Shown piece by piece: positions 16,123 through 24,481 of a stretch of DNA of 34,537 nt. The DNA is taken from assembly GCA_028713955.1 (NCBI GenBank), contig JAQTNJ010000013.1, positions 1 to 34,537 of the forward strand, written 5' to 3'. Below the pieces are notes generated by a model. It saw only the letters and a list, made by a program, of their open reading frames with translations, did not search any database and was not told where the DNA came from. Source of the DNA: Syntrophorhabdaceae bacterium (GTDB taxonomy: Bacteria; Desulfobacterota; Syntrophorhabdia; Syntrophorhabdales; Syntrophorhabdaceae). The translations under genes were made by a program, and so were the position numbers. Position 1 is the first letter of the stretch; each line of letters opens with the position of its first letter.

Positions 16123-17847
16123 TCAACGCGGAATCAACGGCAAGACCACATGGGAAGGTCTCGCGCGATCGTGGAATATCGTTTGCCTCGCCACACGGGT
16201 TTCGGCATCCACACCAATGTCATGACCCGTATTCGGGTTACGGTCATACTTCGGAAAATTACTGCTCGAGATTTCCAGGCGAATCCTGTGCCCGGCCTTG
16301 AACACGTTGCTGGTTCCCATCATATCGATGGTGTATTCATAAACCCGATCCGGCTCGATTAAAGACGGGAACTCGTCCGAGTCTCGGTAGCGTGCCCGAG
16401 TGATACCGTCGGCCAAAATGTATGCCTTGCCGTTCGGCCACACATCGACCAGCTTAGCGGTGAAGTCGGTGTCCGGGGCGGAGGATTGGGCGTAAAGCTT
16501 CATCATGATCGGCCCGGTTACTTCCAGATCAGCCACGAGGGGCTGTGTGGAATAGACCAGTACATCCTTTCTTTGCTCAATTTCACTTTGGTCGATAGCG
16601 CCGGCATCTCTGATCAGACGTCCGCCAAGAGTCGGTACCGGGTCAAGCGGATCGTAGTGAAAAATATCCTGCGGTTCCTTCTCGGCAACTTCAGTGGTCA
16701 AAAAACCGTCTCCGCTGATTCCGTTGGCGTTGCCACCACTATGGAGGTAGTAGTTGGCGTACGCCGCTCTTGCCAGAGGCCACTCATTCTCGTTGCGCCA
16801 GACGTTGTCACCCATAACGAAAATCCGGACTGGGGGCTCATCAATGACACCGTTATCGATACCCTTCAACCAGTAATCGAACCACCGTAGGTAGACACCG
16901 ATCAGGTCCGTTGCCGCACCTGTGGAGAGAATCCCAAAGTCGATCTCACCGACGACCGAGTTGAGTTCCACCCCGTGTACCCAGGGACCTATAATCAACT
17001 TAACGTTCTTTCTCGCGTGCTCCGTCCCACCCCGCGTCTTCATACCGGTGTAACTTGCCAATCCACCAGTTTCACTGGTGAAGTCGTACCAACTGCAAAC
17101 GATGCAAGTAGGTACCACGGTTTTCTCATAGACGGCAAATTCCAGCTCTCGCCAGTATTCATCATTCGTAGGGTGCTCTAAAAAATCGAAGTAAAAATTC
17201 ATGAGTCTGGATCTTTTGCCGACCGGCCATGCCCTGAGCGGCAAATAGCTGGCTTCCCGTTCCCTGTTGTCGAATGCGTTCAGGACTTCCCGCATGAGTC
17301 CCGGTAGCTCACTTGGAGCATGATATCTTCTGGCATGCATCGCCATGAGTCCGAGTGTCAGGAATTGGACAGTTTTCAACTGGAACACACCGCCTTTAAA
17401 CATCATGTTTCTCGCACTCGAGGGCGACACCATCGGTGCCATGGCGACCAGGTGGGGCGGCTGCGCATGCGCAGACATCCATTGTACCGTTCCCAGGTAC
17501 GAACCGCCGTACATGCCCACTTTTTGATTTGACCACGGCTGTGCTGCAGCCCATTCAACCGTGTCGTAGCCATCTAAAGCATCGTCACGGTGTGGATACC
17601 ACTCCCCGTCGGAGGCATGGCAACCACGGCAGTCTTGAATTACCACTGCATATCCGTTTCTCGCAAACCGCATGGGATCACATGACATCATCACCACCGA
17701 TGGGTTGCCTTTGTCATAGGGCAACCGCACAACCAGTGTCGGCAGCGGTTGATCAACGTTGGGACGATAAATATCTGCGCGCAGCACCGTGCCGTCCCTC
17801 ATCGGAACTGCTACATTTATCTCAACTTTGATTTCGTGAATTGCCAT
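16123..17847 (-). CDS. CocE/NonD-family serine hydrolase
   Basis: This 574-residue alpha/beta hydrolase is related to cocaine esterase, glutaryl-7-ACA acylase and X-Pro dipeptidyl peptidases. Nucleophile Ser116 is in GGSYLG. The likely triad partners are Asp255 (SWYDFTSE) and His291 (GPWVHG), close to Ser117/Asp259/His287 of CocE. The C-terminal third is the jelly-roll domain of the family (SSPDTDFTAKLVDVWPNGKA, then AGHRIRLEISSSNFPKYDRNPNTG). No signal peptide is seen, so it is cytoplasmic. It follows the racemase-like gene by 77 bases, which suggests cleavage of an ester or amide after uptake by the nearby MFS carrier. The substrate cannot be named. Confidence 0.9.
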   Translation of the reverse strand: MAIHEIKVEINVAVPMRDGTVLRADIYRPNVDQPLPTLVVRLPYDKGNPSVVMMSCDPMRFARNGYAVVIQDCRGCHASDGEWYPHRDDALDGYDTVEWAAAQPWSNQKVGMYGGSYLGTVQWMSAHAQPPHLVAMAPMVSPSSARNMMFKGGVFQLKTVQFLTLGLMAMHARRYHAPSELPGLMREVLNAFDNREREASYLPLRAWPVGKRSRLMNFYFDFLEHPTNDEYWRELEFAVYEKTVVPTCIVCSWYDFTSETGGLASYTGMKTRGGTEHARKNVKLIIGPWVHGVELNSVVGEIDFGILSTGAATDLIGVYLRWFDYWLKGIDNGVIDEPPVRIFVMGDNVWRNENEWPLARAAYANYYLHSGGNANGISGDGFLTTEVAEKEPQDIFHYDPLDPVPTLGGRLIRDAGAIDQSEIEQRKDVLVYSTQPLVADLEVTGPIMMKLYAQSSAPDTDFTAKLVDVWPNGKAYILADGITRARYRDSDEFPSLIEPDRVYEYTIDMMGTSNVFKAGHRIRLEISSSNFPKYDRNPNTGHDIGVDAETRVARQTIFHDRARPSHVVLPLIPR

Positions 17848-17924
17848 GACTGCTGTCCCCCTATTCCTGACGCCTCATCAGTTCTTTAAAGTAACTATTT
17901 CCCAGCGGTTGCGCCTCATGACCG

Positions 17925-18659
17925 TTATCGTCTCTCACCGATGATTTTTCTGGCAGCTTCTACTGCTGTGTCGATAGACGCCTGTGCAGGGATACCGAGT
18001 TCCTCCATTGTTGCCCTGCTCAGGACTCCGGCAAATTCGGACAAGTCCGGTGATGCACATGCTAACAATACGACTCGGGCCCCTTTTTTCACGGCATTGC
18101 GCACCAGAGGCATTGCAACAGCCACGAGCTCTTCGTAATTAGGCTTCTTTTCCTCAACCATCCACTGATACACATCGATATCGAATATTTCAGTTGACAC
18201 GTAGCTCTCCCAGAAACCCAAATCTTTAATCCGTTGCTCATTGCGGGGAGCCATTTCCGGGAGGTGGTTATGGATAAGCGAGAATCGTCCGTATGTTTGG
18301 ACTGCCTTCGTATATCCCGACAAGGACATCCCTACGACCGGCATGGAAAGCTTTTTCCGGGCATCGTCGACTCCGCCATCACCCCAACTGGGGCAGATGG
18401 CCGCACCGTATCCCACACGGTCAGCTTCACAGTATGCTTGAAAAAGAGGTTCACCAATGATATGGCCGTACTTCTTCGCATATTCCAAGTCGAGTTCCGA
18501 TACCGATTTTGGTACAAACAGTGGGGTTGATGAAAATCGATCCGCGCTCCAGACATCTACCTCTGGGAATTTCTTGAGATACTCCACAGTGTTCCGGAAC
18601 CCGTAATGGTTCGATGGAGTATGAGACACAAATACAATCCTTTCTTTCAACAGCATCAT
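17925..18659 (-). CDS. Asp/Glu/hydantoin racemase-superfamily protein
   Basis: This 244-residue protein has the two-cysteine signature of cofactor-independent racemases: Cys89 in AAICPSWGDGGVDDAR and Cys201 in LLACASPDL. The first matches the hydantoin-racemase CxxxxDPGLDAAR pattern. Members also include aspartate racemases, arylmalonate decarboxylases and maleate isomerases, so racemisation, isomerisation or decarboxylation are all possible. Two ATGs (18659 and 18656) follow GGAGG; the second has better spacing. It lies between the MFS carrier and the CocE-type hydrolase, so all three probably act on one imported compound. The superfamily call is good; the reaction is unknown. Confidence 0.75.
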   Translation of the reverse strand: MMLLKERIVFVSHTPSNHYGFRNTVEYLKKFPEVDVWSADRFSSTPLFVPKSVSELDLEYAKKYGHIIGEPLFQAYCEADRVGYGAAICPSWGDGGVDDARKKLSMPVVGMSLSGYTKAVQTYGRFSLIHNHLPEMAPRNEQRIKDLGFWESYVSTEIFDIDVYQWMVEEKKPNYEELVAVAMPLVRNAVKKGARVVLLACASPDLSEFAGVLSRATMEELGIPAQASIDTAVEAARKIIGERR

Positions 18660-18756
18660 AAGCCTCCTTGAATTAGTAGTAACTTATAGACGGTCTTACG
18701 AACGCTCAGTAAAATCAAGCTGCAGTCGCGTAGGACCGCTTCTTACAGGTCATTAA

Positions 18757-20058
18757 TTAACAATCAGGTTCGGCATGTTTTACTATGTCACCGGGGTCCT
18801 GGGGAACCTCTACGCGTGCATACTGATAGCGACCAAGTGTGAGCAGCGCCAAACCACAAGCACACAAAAGTATTGCGGATACTTGAAAAGCTGGTATATA
18901 CGATTTGAAAAGATCAAACGACCATCCATAAGCATATGAACCCACACCGCTCCCAAACCCAACTGCTCCCATCAGGGTTCCATAAATGCTTCCAAAGGCG
19001 ACGACCCCAAAATATTTTTTAACCAAGAATGGAACCAGATCGCCTTCAGCCCCGGTCGCAACACCGACGAGGATTGCTGCCAGCGGTAAAATCCAGACAG
19101 ACGGAAGTATATTGATACTGAGCAAATAGAGTCCTGTGGCACCGAGAAAGAGTGCAACGCAGGCAACTATGGGCGCGAAAATTTTGTCCAGTATGAAACC
19201 AACGCCAGTGCGAGCTGCAGCTATGCCGAATCCCATCCATGCTGCAGACTGTGCTGCAAATGCGGGACCGATTCCGCGATCGGTGGCATACGATACCAGA
19301 TGAACAAGCGCACCCATTGTTATACCACCTGCAAACACAGTGGCAATGCCAATCACCCAAAAACGATAACCGGCAATCGCGTGGTAAAAGGAAATTCCTA
19401 CTCCAGCATTAGTTATTTTTTTTGAAGCAAGGGAAGTCTTGTTGCTGCCGGGATTGGATTTCATTGCACCCGACGAGCGAAAGATCAACTGGTGTGCCGA
19501 GAGGCCAAACAGTAGAATCAATCCGCTGACGCACAAATAAGCCTGACGCCAATCCATGACCTCGATGAGCTTGCTTACGATGATGGGCATTGCCATTGAG
19601 CCCACGCCGGTGCCTATCGCCGCCAATCCCAACGCCATCCCAAGCCGGCGGTCAAATGCAAGGGAAATTACCGCGATGTATCCCGCAGGCGTTGTACCGA
19701 CTCCCACAATGCCGGTGAATAATCCTACGGCAATAATGTAGGCGTAGCTCACTGGCGCCACAGAGACTGCCAAGAGCCCCAGAGCAAAGAGTACGACCGA
19801 GAACAGAATTACCTTGTTCCATCCCTTTCGATCAGCAATATAACCTATGAGAGGCGCGCCTATTGAGGCACCGAGCATTCCCACCATAGGCAAGACCGCG
19901 ATATCCCCGCGGCCCCAGTTGAAGGAAGCCGCCATTTGCTTCAGGAGTATCCCCAAGGTTCCGAAAAATGCCGGCCCGAATCCACACGCGAGCCCTAATG
20001 CGGCGCCAAAAACGACGAGTACCTTTTGACGTGATTTTATTGACAAACCGTTCAGCAT
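18757..20058 (-). CDS. MFS transporter (OFA/monocarboxylate-type)
   Basis: This 433-residue protein has about 12 hydrophobic segments. The MFS motif A, GYIADRKG, is at residues 72-79 between helices 2 and 3, and a central cytoplasmic loop lies near 205-220. Helix packing and length resemble oxalate/formate and monocarboxylate carriers, so uptake or exchange of an organic acid is the best guess. AGGAGG lies 11 bases before ATG 20058. It is followed by the racemase-like gene after 98 bases. A 265-bp gap separates it from the KAS III-like gene upstream, so it may begin its own transcript. The substrate is inferred from family only. Confidence 0.85.
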   Translation of the reverse strand: MLNGLSIKSRQKVLVVFGAALGLACGFGPAFFGTLGILLKQMAASFNWGRGDIAVLPMVGMLGASIGAPLIGYIADRKGWNKVILFSVVLFALGLLAVSVAPVSYAYIIAVGLFTGIVGVGTTPAGYIAVISLAFDRRLGMALGLAAIGTGVGSMAMPIIVSKLIEVMDWRQAYLCVSGLILLFGLSAHQLIFRSSGAMKSNPGSNKTSLASKKITNAGVGISFYHAIAGYRFWVIGIATVFAGGITMGALVHLVSYATDRGIGPAFAAQSAAWMGFGIAAARTGVGFILDKIFAPIVACVALFLGATGLYLLSINILPSVWILPLAAILVGVATGAEGDLVPFLVKKYFGVVAFGSIYGTLMGAVGFGSGVGSYAYGWSFDLFKSYIPAFQVSAILLCACGLALLTLGRYQYARVEVPQDPGDIVKHAEPDC

Positions 20059-20323
20059 GACTTGTTAAGCCTCCTAGCCGAGGTGTGGCCAGACTCTGGC
20101 GGCAAGAGCATCAGCGGACTATCCGTATGTTCGGTCACGGACTGAACGGTGTAAAAAAAGTTAGACGATAACATGGCCAAACATCCAACTTGATGTTGCT
20201 TCCATATTCGAAACTGCTTTTCCCTTAACATGGTCATCCTTCCCATAATAAAATAAATTGAAGAACATTTGTTTACCGTTCCCACACCTCAGCTTTCCTA
20301 CTTCCTGGCTTTGGCTTCGACTT

Positions 20324-21355
20324 TTAAAGCCACCGTACTATCATGCACGGACAGTGCCCTCCTAATCCCGGAGCGTAGAGCATAATGACAGAACCGCTTC
20401 GAATCGACCCATGTTCTGAAAGTTCAGCAAGAACATATGCGATATCGACATTTCCGCAGTTCCCTATCTTGTCGTAGCCCAGCTTCCACTTTTCTTTACC
20501 TATCCCCGCCTCTATCCCATCTTTGACCCATTGGTCATGCAGGGCAGCAACAGGGTGATGAATAATGGCTATGTCAATATCGGACAGATTTAAACCTGCT
20601 TTCTCCAAAGCTTCGTGAATGGTTGGCATCATATGGTCTTTACCAAGCAGCACACCAAAATCCATGGCCCATTGGTCCATTGTTAAAAATACGCCCGAAT
20701 CTGCCTGGACCCCTGCTATTTCTTTAAGGGCTGGGTTCATAATCGGCGTATTCAGCATCCTGGAATGGTTATACCTTTCACCGCACGTTCTGTTCGTATA
20801 GGAAAGGAACTCGCACTTGAGATGCTGGGCAGAAACTATGGCAGCCCCTGCCCCATCTCCAACAAATTTCGCGGGTGGGCTTGTATGGTCAATTCCCCAA
20901 CCAGTTTTCGCAATATCGTGACCGCAAGAGGTGACTACTGAGACAAGAACTTTTTTGTAGTGCCCTCCAAGGACAAGGTTCCAAGCCAGGTGTATTCCAT
21001 CGACAAAGCTTGCACAGAAGTTCTGAATGTTGACAACTGGCGTATCTTTCTTAAATCCAATTTTGTCATGTATATACGTCCCAACCATCGGAAAGACCTG
21101 TTTCCCCCCGATATTGCCAGAAATAATAAAATCAATATCAGAAGGTTGCAGGCTGGCAGCCTCTAACACTTTTCTCGTTACTCCCTCTGCCATAATTTCC
21201 ACTGCATTTTCATCTCTCAACTCCCTCACCTCTTCGGGCCCCTTGAAGAGCGCCAAATGCTCTTCGGGGATCAGACAATCAAGGTACGACCGTTCCTCTC
21301 TTTTCACGATGGTTTCCGGGAGATATGACACCACTGCTTCCAATCCGACTTTCAT
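20324..21355 (-). CDS. KAS III-like (FabH/thiolase-fold) condensing enzyme
   Basis: This 343-residue enzyme has the Cys-His-Asn triad of beta-ketoacyl-ACP synthase III: Cys114 in NFCASF, His266 or His267 in IIHHPV and Asn299 in IGNCGN. The flanking sequences differ from housekeeping FabH (ACSGF, HQAN, GNTS), so it belongs to a divergent branch, such as those that condense unusual acyl-CoAs. The late GLGG turn (PGLGGHC) is present. AAAGGAGG precedes ATG 21355. It starts 30 bases after DUF1329 and is in line with the RND exporter genes, so it may make or modify the lipid that they move. The substrate is unknown. Confidence 0.85.
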   Translation of the reverse strand: MKVGLEAVVSYLPETIVKREERSYLDCLIPEEHLALFKGPEEVRELRDENAVEIMAEGVTRKVLEAASLQPSDIDFIISGNIGGKQVFPMVGTYIHDKIGFKKDTPVVNIQNFCASFVDGIHLAWNLVLGGHYKKVLVSVVTSCGHDIAKTGWGIDHTSPPAKFVGDGAGAAIVSAQHLKCEFLSYTNRTCGERYNHSRMLNTPIMNPALKEIAGVQADSGVFLTMDQWAMDFGVLLGKDHMMPTIHEALEKAGLNLSDIDIAIIHHPVAALHDQWVKDGIEAGIGKEKWKLGYDKIGNCGNVDIAYVLAELSEHGSIRSGSVIMLYAPGLGGHCPCMIVRWL

Positions 21356-21385
21356 CTACTGCCTCCTTTGCGTAAACGTTTGACA

Positions 21386-22846
21386 CTATTTCACTGCGTC
21401 CTGCAAACTGGTGATATCAAACTTGTTGCGCTGTGACCAACCCACGGTGGGCATGAAGTAGGCCTGGTTGATTGAGGTGTGCACGTCCAGATGATCCTGT
21501 ATAAGCTGCTTTGTCATGGAGTGTATTCCTGTCCCGGTGTCATAGTAAGAGAGATGAGTATAAGTACGCCACAGGCGTCCCTTCTGGTCGTACATCTCTG
21601 CATGAAGGATCTGAAATGTCTCCTTATCCACGTAGATCATACGCTTGCTATAAATGAAATTTTTGTCCAATTGCGTCAGCTTCAACACGACCACCGGTCG
21701 GCGTTCGAACTTGAGGCCGTGCCACTCTGCACCTTTTGAAGTAAGGTAATCAGACCCATCAATGGTGTAAGGGAAGAGATATTCCCGGTCTTCGACTATC
21801 TCGTACTTATAGGGATATAGGGTAGGGGACATTTTTTGTGAAAAACCAAAGCTATCCAAATAGGTGTAATCCGACCCCCCCGTAGTATCCTGGGTATCGG
21901 TATTCGACAGCTTTCGCACTCGCCTCAGTGCCCCTATATACATGAATATCGTGTCTAACTTGTCGACATCATTGTAGTATGTTGAAAGCAAGGCGTCACC
22001 AAATCTGTCCCGAGGAGCATAAAACTCAACACGGAAATTCAGGGTCTCATCCCTCGCCTTTGCCCGCTCATCAAAAAAGCCATCAGGTCTGGTCGGCGTT
22101 ACCGCCCGGCCCTGAAGTCGTAAATAACAAATTATACCTTTTGACCCGTAGTCCGGCTTAAGGTTCTTGCTAAATCCTGTCTGACGAATAACGCCGTAGC
22201 TATCCTCGCCAGTTATGTAGTTCTGCCTATTGTTATACAGATATTGCTGGGCTGCGAACTTCCCCGATGGCTTCGGAAAGGGGAAACCCGGGCGCAACGT
22301 CTTGCTGATTAAGTATCCCTTTTCATCAAGCTTCGCCTGCCCCGCGTTGTCTTTTGTCGCCTGGGCAATTTTCAGGTTCCACGGGTACTGCCGGGTGGGA
22401 ACGATCTCCATTTCAGGAAAATTTCCGGCAAGAGAAGGAGCAACCCCTGGCTTAAAGCGTTCATATAATGCCGGCACCATAAGGGCCTTGAGCCCCGGGT
22501 ATTTCTCTTTATCATTATAGGAATACTTCCCCGGTTTTATCTCCGGTGCGATCTTGCCGACCACATCGGGTGCCTTGAACCCAATGGTCTCAGCCCAAAG
22601 CCTTTTCGTGACCTCGGGATCAGACGCATACACGGCGTACTGCTCGGGAGGCATATTCTTCTTCCAGCTCCAGTTTGTAAACACCGGCCTCGGATCATCA
22701 AAGTAGCGTTTGTGCTTGTCAAACTCCGGATGGATGATCCTCTCCACCACATAGTCCCGTTCCGCACTCCATAGGGGTAACGCAATCGAACACAATACAA
22801 CCGCGATGAACAAAAAGAATGTCCCAAATGTTTTAATCTTTTTCAT
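21386..22846 (-). CDS. DUF1329 periplasmic/outer-membrane protein
   Basis: This 486-residue protein has a signal peptide (residues about 1-28, KKIKTFGTFFLF core, ending LWSA). The body matches DUF1329, which from memory has a LolA/LolB-like lipid-carrier fold: RMIYVDKETFQILHAEMYDQ and GRLWRTYTHLSYYD are typical. AGGAGG lies before ATG 22846. It sits between DUF1302 and the KAS III-like gene. DUF1329, DUF1302, an RND exporter and a YCF48-like protein recur together in Proteobacteria, so it likely carries a hydrophobic molecule across the periplasm. That role is inferred from fold and neighbours. Confidence 0.85.
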   Translation of the reverse strand: MKKIKTFGTFFLFIAVVLCSIALPLWSAERDYVVERIIHPEFDKHKRYFDDPRPVFTNWSWKKNMPPEQYAVYASDPEVTKRLWAETIGFKAPDVVGKIAPEIKPGKYSYNDKEKYPGLKALMVPALYERFKPGVAPSLAGNFPEMEIVPTRQYPWNLKIAQATKDNAGQAKLDEKGYLISKTLRPGFPFPKPSGKFAAQQYLYNNRQNYITGEDSYGVIRQTGFSKNLKPDYGSKGIICYLRLQGRAVTPTRPDGFFDERAKARDETLNFRVEFYAPRDRFGDALLSTYYNDVDKLDTIFMYIGALRRVRKLSNTDTQDTTGGSDYTYLDSFGFSQKMSPTLYPYKYEIVEDREYLFPYTIDGSDYLTSKGAEWHGLKFERRPVVVLKLTQLDKNFIYSKRMIYVDKETFQILHAEMYDQKGRLWRTYTHLSYYDTGTGIHSMTKQLIQDHLDVHTSINQAYFMPTVGWSQRNKFDITSLQDAVK

Positions 22847-22883
22847 TATTTCCTCCTCCTGTAAGAGAACGTTTTTGTCCTCC

Positions 22884-22898
22884 AGCCTGCATCAGGCT
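22884..22898 (-). other. short hairpin overlapping the DUF1302 stop
   Basis: AGCCTG/CAGGCT with a 3-nt loop overlaps the TAG stop codon of the DUF1302 gene on the minus strand. There is no T-run, so it is at most an attenuation or RNA-stability element between DUF1302 and DUF1329. Confidence 0.3.
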
Positions 22899-24408
22899 AA
22901 TTGAACGTGCGCACTACCTTCAGGAACATATAATCTTTGTGCTCCATTGGGTTGAGCCCGGCCCCATTCTTGTTTCCGCTCACCAAGATTGCTGCTCCGA
23001 CATAGCGCCATTCGTTGTTGGGCTGGTAAGTTAGCTGAAATCGGAACATGTCTGCCAGATTGTTATGATCGTGCTGCCAGACAACCTGTGGGGTTATCCT
23101 GTTATGCCAGTAGGATGTTTGCAACATCATGAGGGTCGTGTAATTGTTTTCGTAGACATTATTCGCCAGTCCGTATATTGCCCCTGCATATTTAGGATAA
23201 TCCAATATTTTCCTGTGATAGAACTGGCCCGTGATACTGAAATAGTTTGTCGGGTTGAGGAAGGGCACCTTAAACTTCCAGTCTACGGCACCTGCCCAGC
23301 GTATCTCGTCATGCTGCTCGAAATAGTTCTTCGCATTCAAGAAGGTATTGTTGAATGCGTAGAATCCTTCCCACCTGATGGTGGGGGATACGCCTCCAAG
23401 AAAATCTGCCTTCACAGACGTAATATCCCTCGAAAAGGTGGCGCCCACGTACCTGAAAAGAGGGTATTTGCCAACCTGAGTGGGATGAACGAGCCGCGCT
23501 CCGTCGTCATCCGTCGTAAAAGTGGGAGCAACGGGCGCGTTCTTCAACACCGGGTCCTTGTCAAGACCGTAATAGTAGTTAAGGCTGACAATAGCGTCAT
23601 AAATTACCGCCCTGACCCTTGCGGCATATTCAAACCCGTCGGAACTGAAAGCGTTGACCTTGTCAATACTCTTTGTAATTGAGCCGACCCTCATATTGGG
23701 CCCGGCCACAACATAGGGTGCCCAGATACCTGAAACGTCATTCCCTGGCCCCACGGGTTGATTACGAATGAACTCTACATTGGGGTTAAACACGAAATCA
23801 TACCCCAGATCCTGAAGCCACGTTGGTTTGTTCTTCTGGCTGTATCCGAGCCTCACGAGCCATATGGGAATCCTCGATGTCTCAAGCTCCACGTCCGCCA
23901 GTACACGGCGCTGATCCAGGGGGTTGATCTGGTCCATGATGCGGACCCCATCCGTCTCTCCCCAGACGACAACCTGTTTTCCCACGCGGACAAGGCCGTT
24001 GGGCGGCGTCCAGGTGAAATGGGCCTCTTTCAGGAGCTGCCAGTCTTGATTATCCATGTAGAGATATCTGCGCGACTTGGCAAATCCCTTGTCATTCCAT
24101 GCCGACTCGTTGCTCTTGATATCATAGATCCAGTCCATGGAGAACATGCCCGACACAAAGAGTTTCGTATTGTCGGTAGGCTGGTATGCGGTTTCCAACA
24201 AGACGTTGGTGAGTGCGCCGTTGAGACCCCGCTCGAAGTCGGGGTAGCTCTTGTCGTTCAAACTGAACTGCGCATTCTGTGTCAGGTACCCTATGACTCT
24301 GAGCGGCTTCCCGCCGATCATGATCTCATAGGCGCCAGCCGTACTTACCAGCAAGAACAACATCGTCAAGCCGATACAAAAGCCATAGCTTGTCTTTTTG
24401 ATCTTCAT
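22897..24408 (-). CDS. DUF1302 outer-membrane-type protein
   Basis: This 503-residue protein has a clear signal peptide (residues 1-26, ending STAGA). The rest alternates aromatic and polar residues, as in an outer-membrane beta-barrel, and it ends in a terminal aromatic (RTFN). Motifs such as GKQVVVWGETDGVRIMDQINPLD and RVGYSQ are typical of DUF1302 (porin-like) proteins. A strong AGGAGGGG site precedes ATG 24408. It lies 73 bases after the RND gene, in the usual exporter cluster. I infer that it forms the outer-membrane exit or acceptor for the substrate of the RND protein. Its structure has not been shown here. Confidence 0.85.
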   Translation of the reverse strand: MKIKKTSYGFCIGLTMLFLLVSTAGAYEIMIGGKPLRVIGYLTQNAQFSLNDKSYPDFERGLNGALTNVLLETAYQPTDNTKLFVSGMFSMDWIYDIKSNESAWNDKGFAKSRRYLYMDNQDWQLLKEAHFTWTPPNGLVRVGKQVVVWGETDGVRIMDQINPLDQRRVLADVELETSRIPIWLVRLGYSQKNKPTWLQDLGYDFVFNPNVEFIRNQPVGPGNDVSGIWAPYVVAGPNMRVGSITKSIDKVNAFSSDGFEYAARVRAVIYDAIVSLNYYYGLDKDPVLKNAPVAPTFTTDDDGARLVHPTQVGKYPLFRYVGATFSRDITSVKADFLGGVSPTIRWEGFYAFNNTFLNAKNYFEQHDEIRWAGAVDWKFKVPFLNPTNYFSITGQFYHRKILDYPKYAGAIYGLANNVYENNYTTLMMLQTSYWHNRITPQVVWQHDHNNLADMFRFQLTYQPNNEWRYVGAAILVSGNKNGAGLNPMEHKDYMFLKVVRTFN

Positions 24409-24481
24409 ATCCCCTCCTTATTTTAGGTCTGTAAGCTGCTCTTCCCCGGAGTGATGCTTTTGTACCCGACTCACAAAACCT

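Noticed and set aside
20052-20285. 77-residue minus-strand frame between KAS III and MFS
   Set aside because: It overlaps the MFS start, uses a poor start and has no recognisable composition; the gap is better read as leader DNA.
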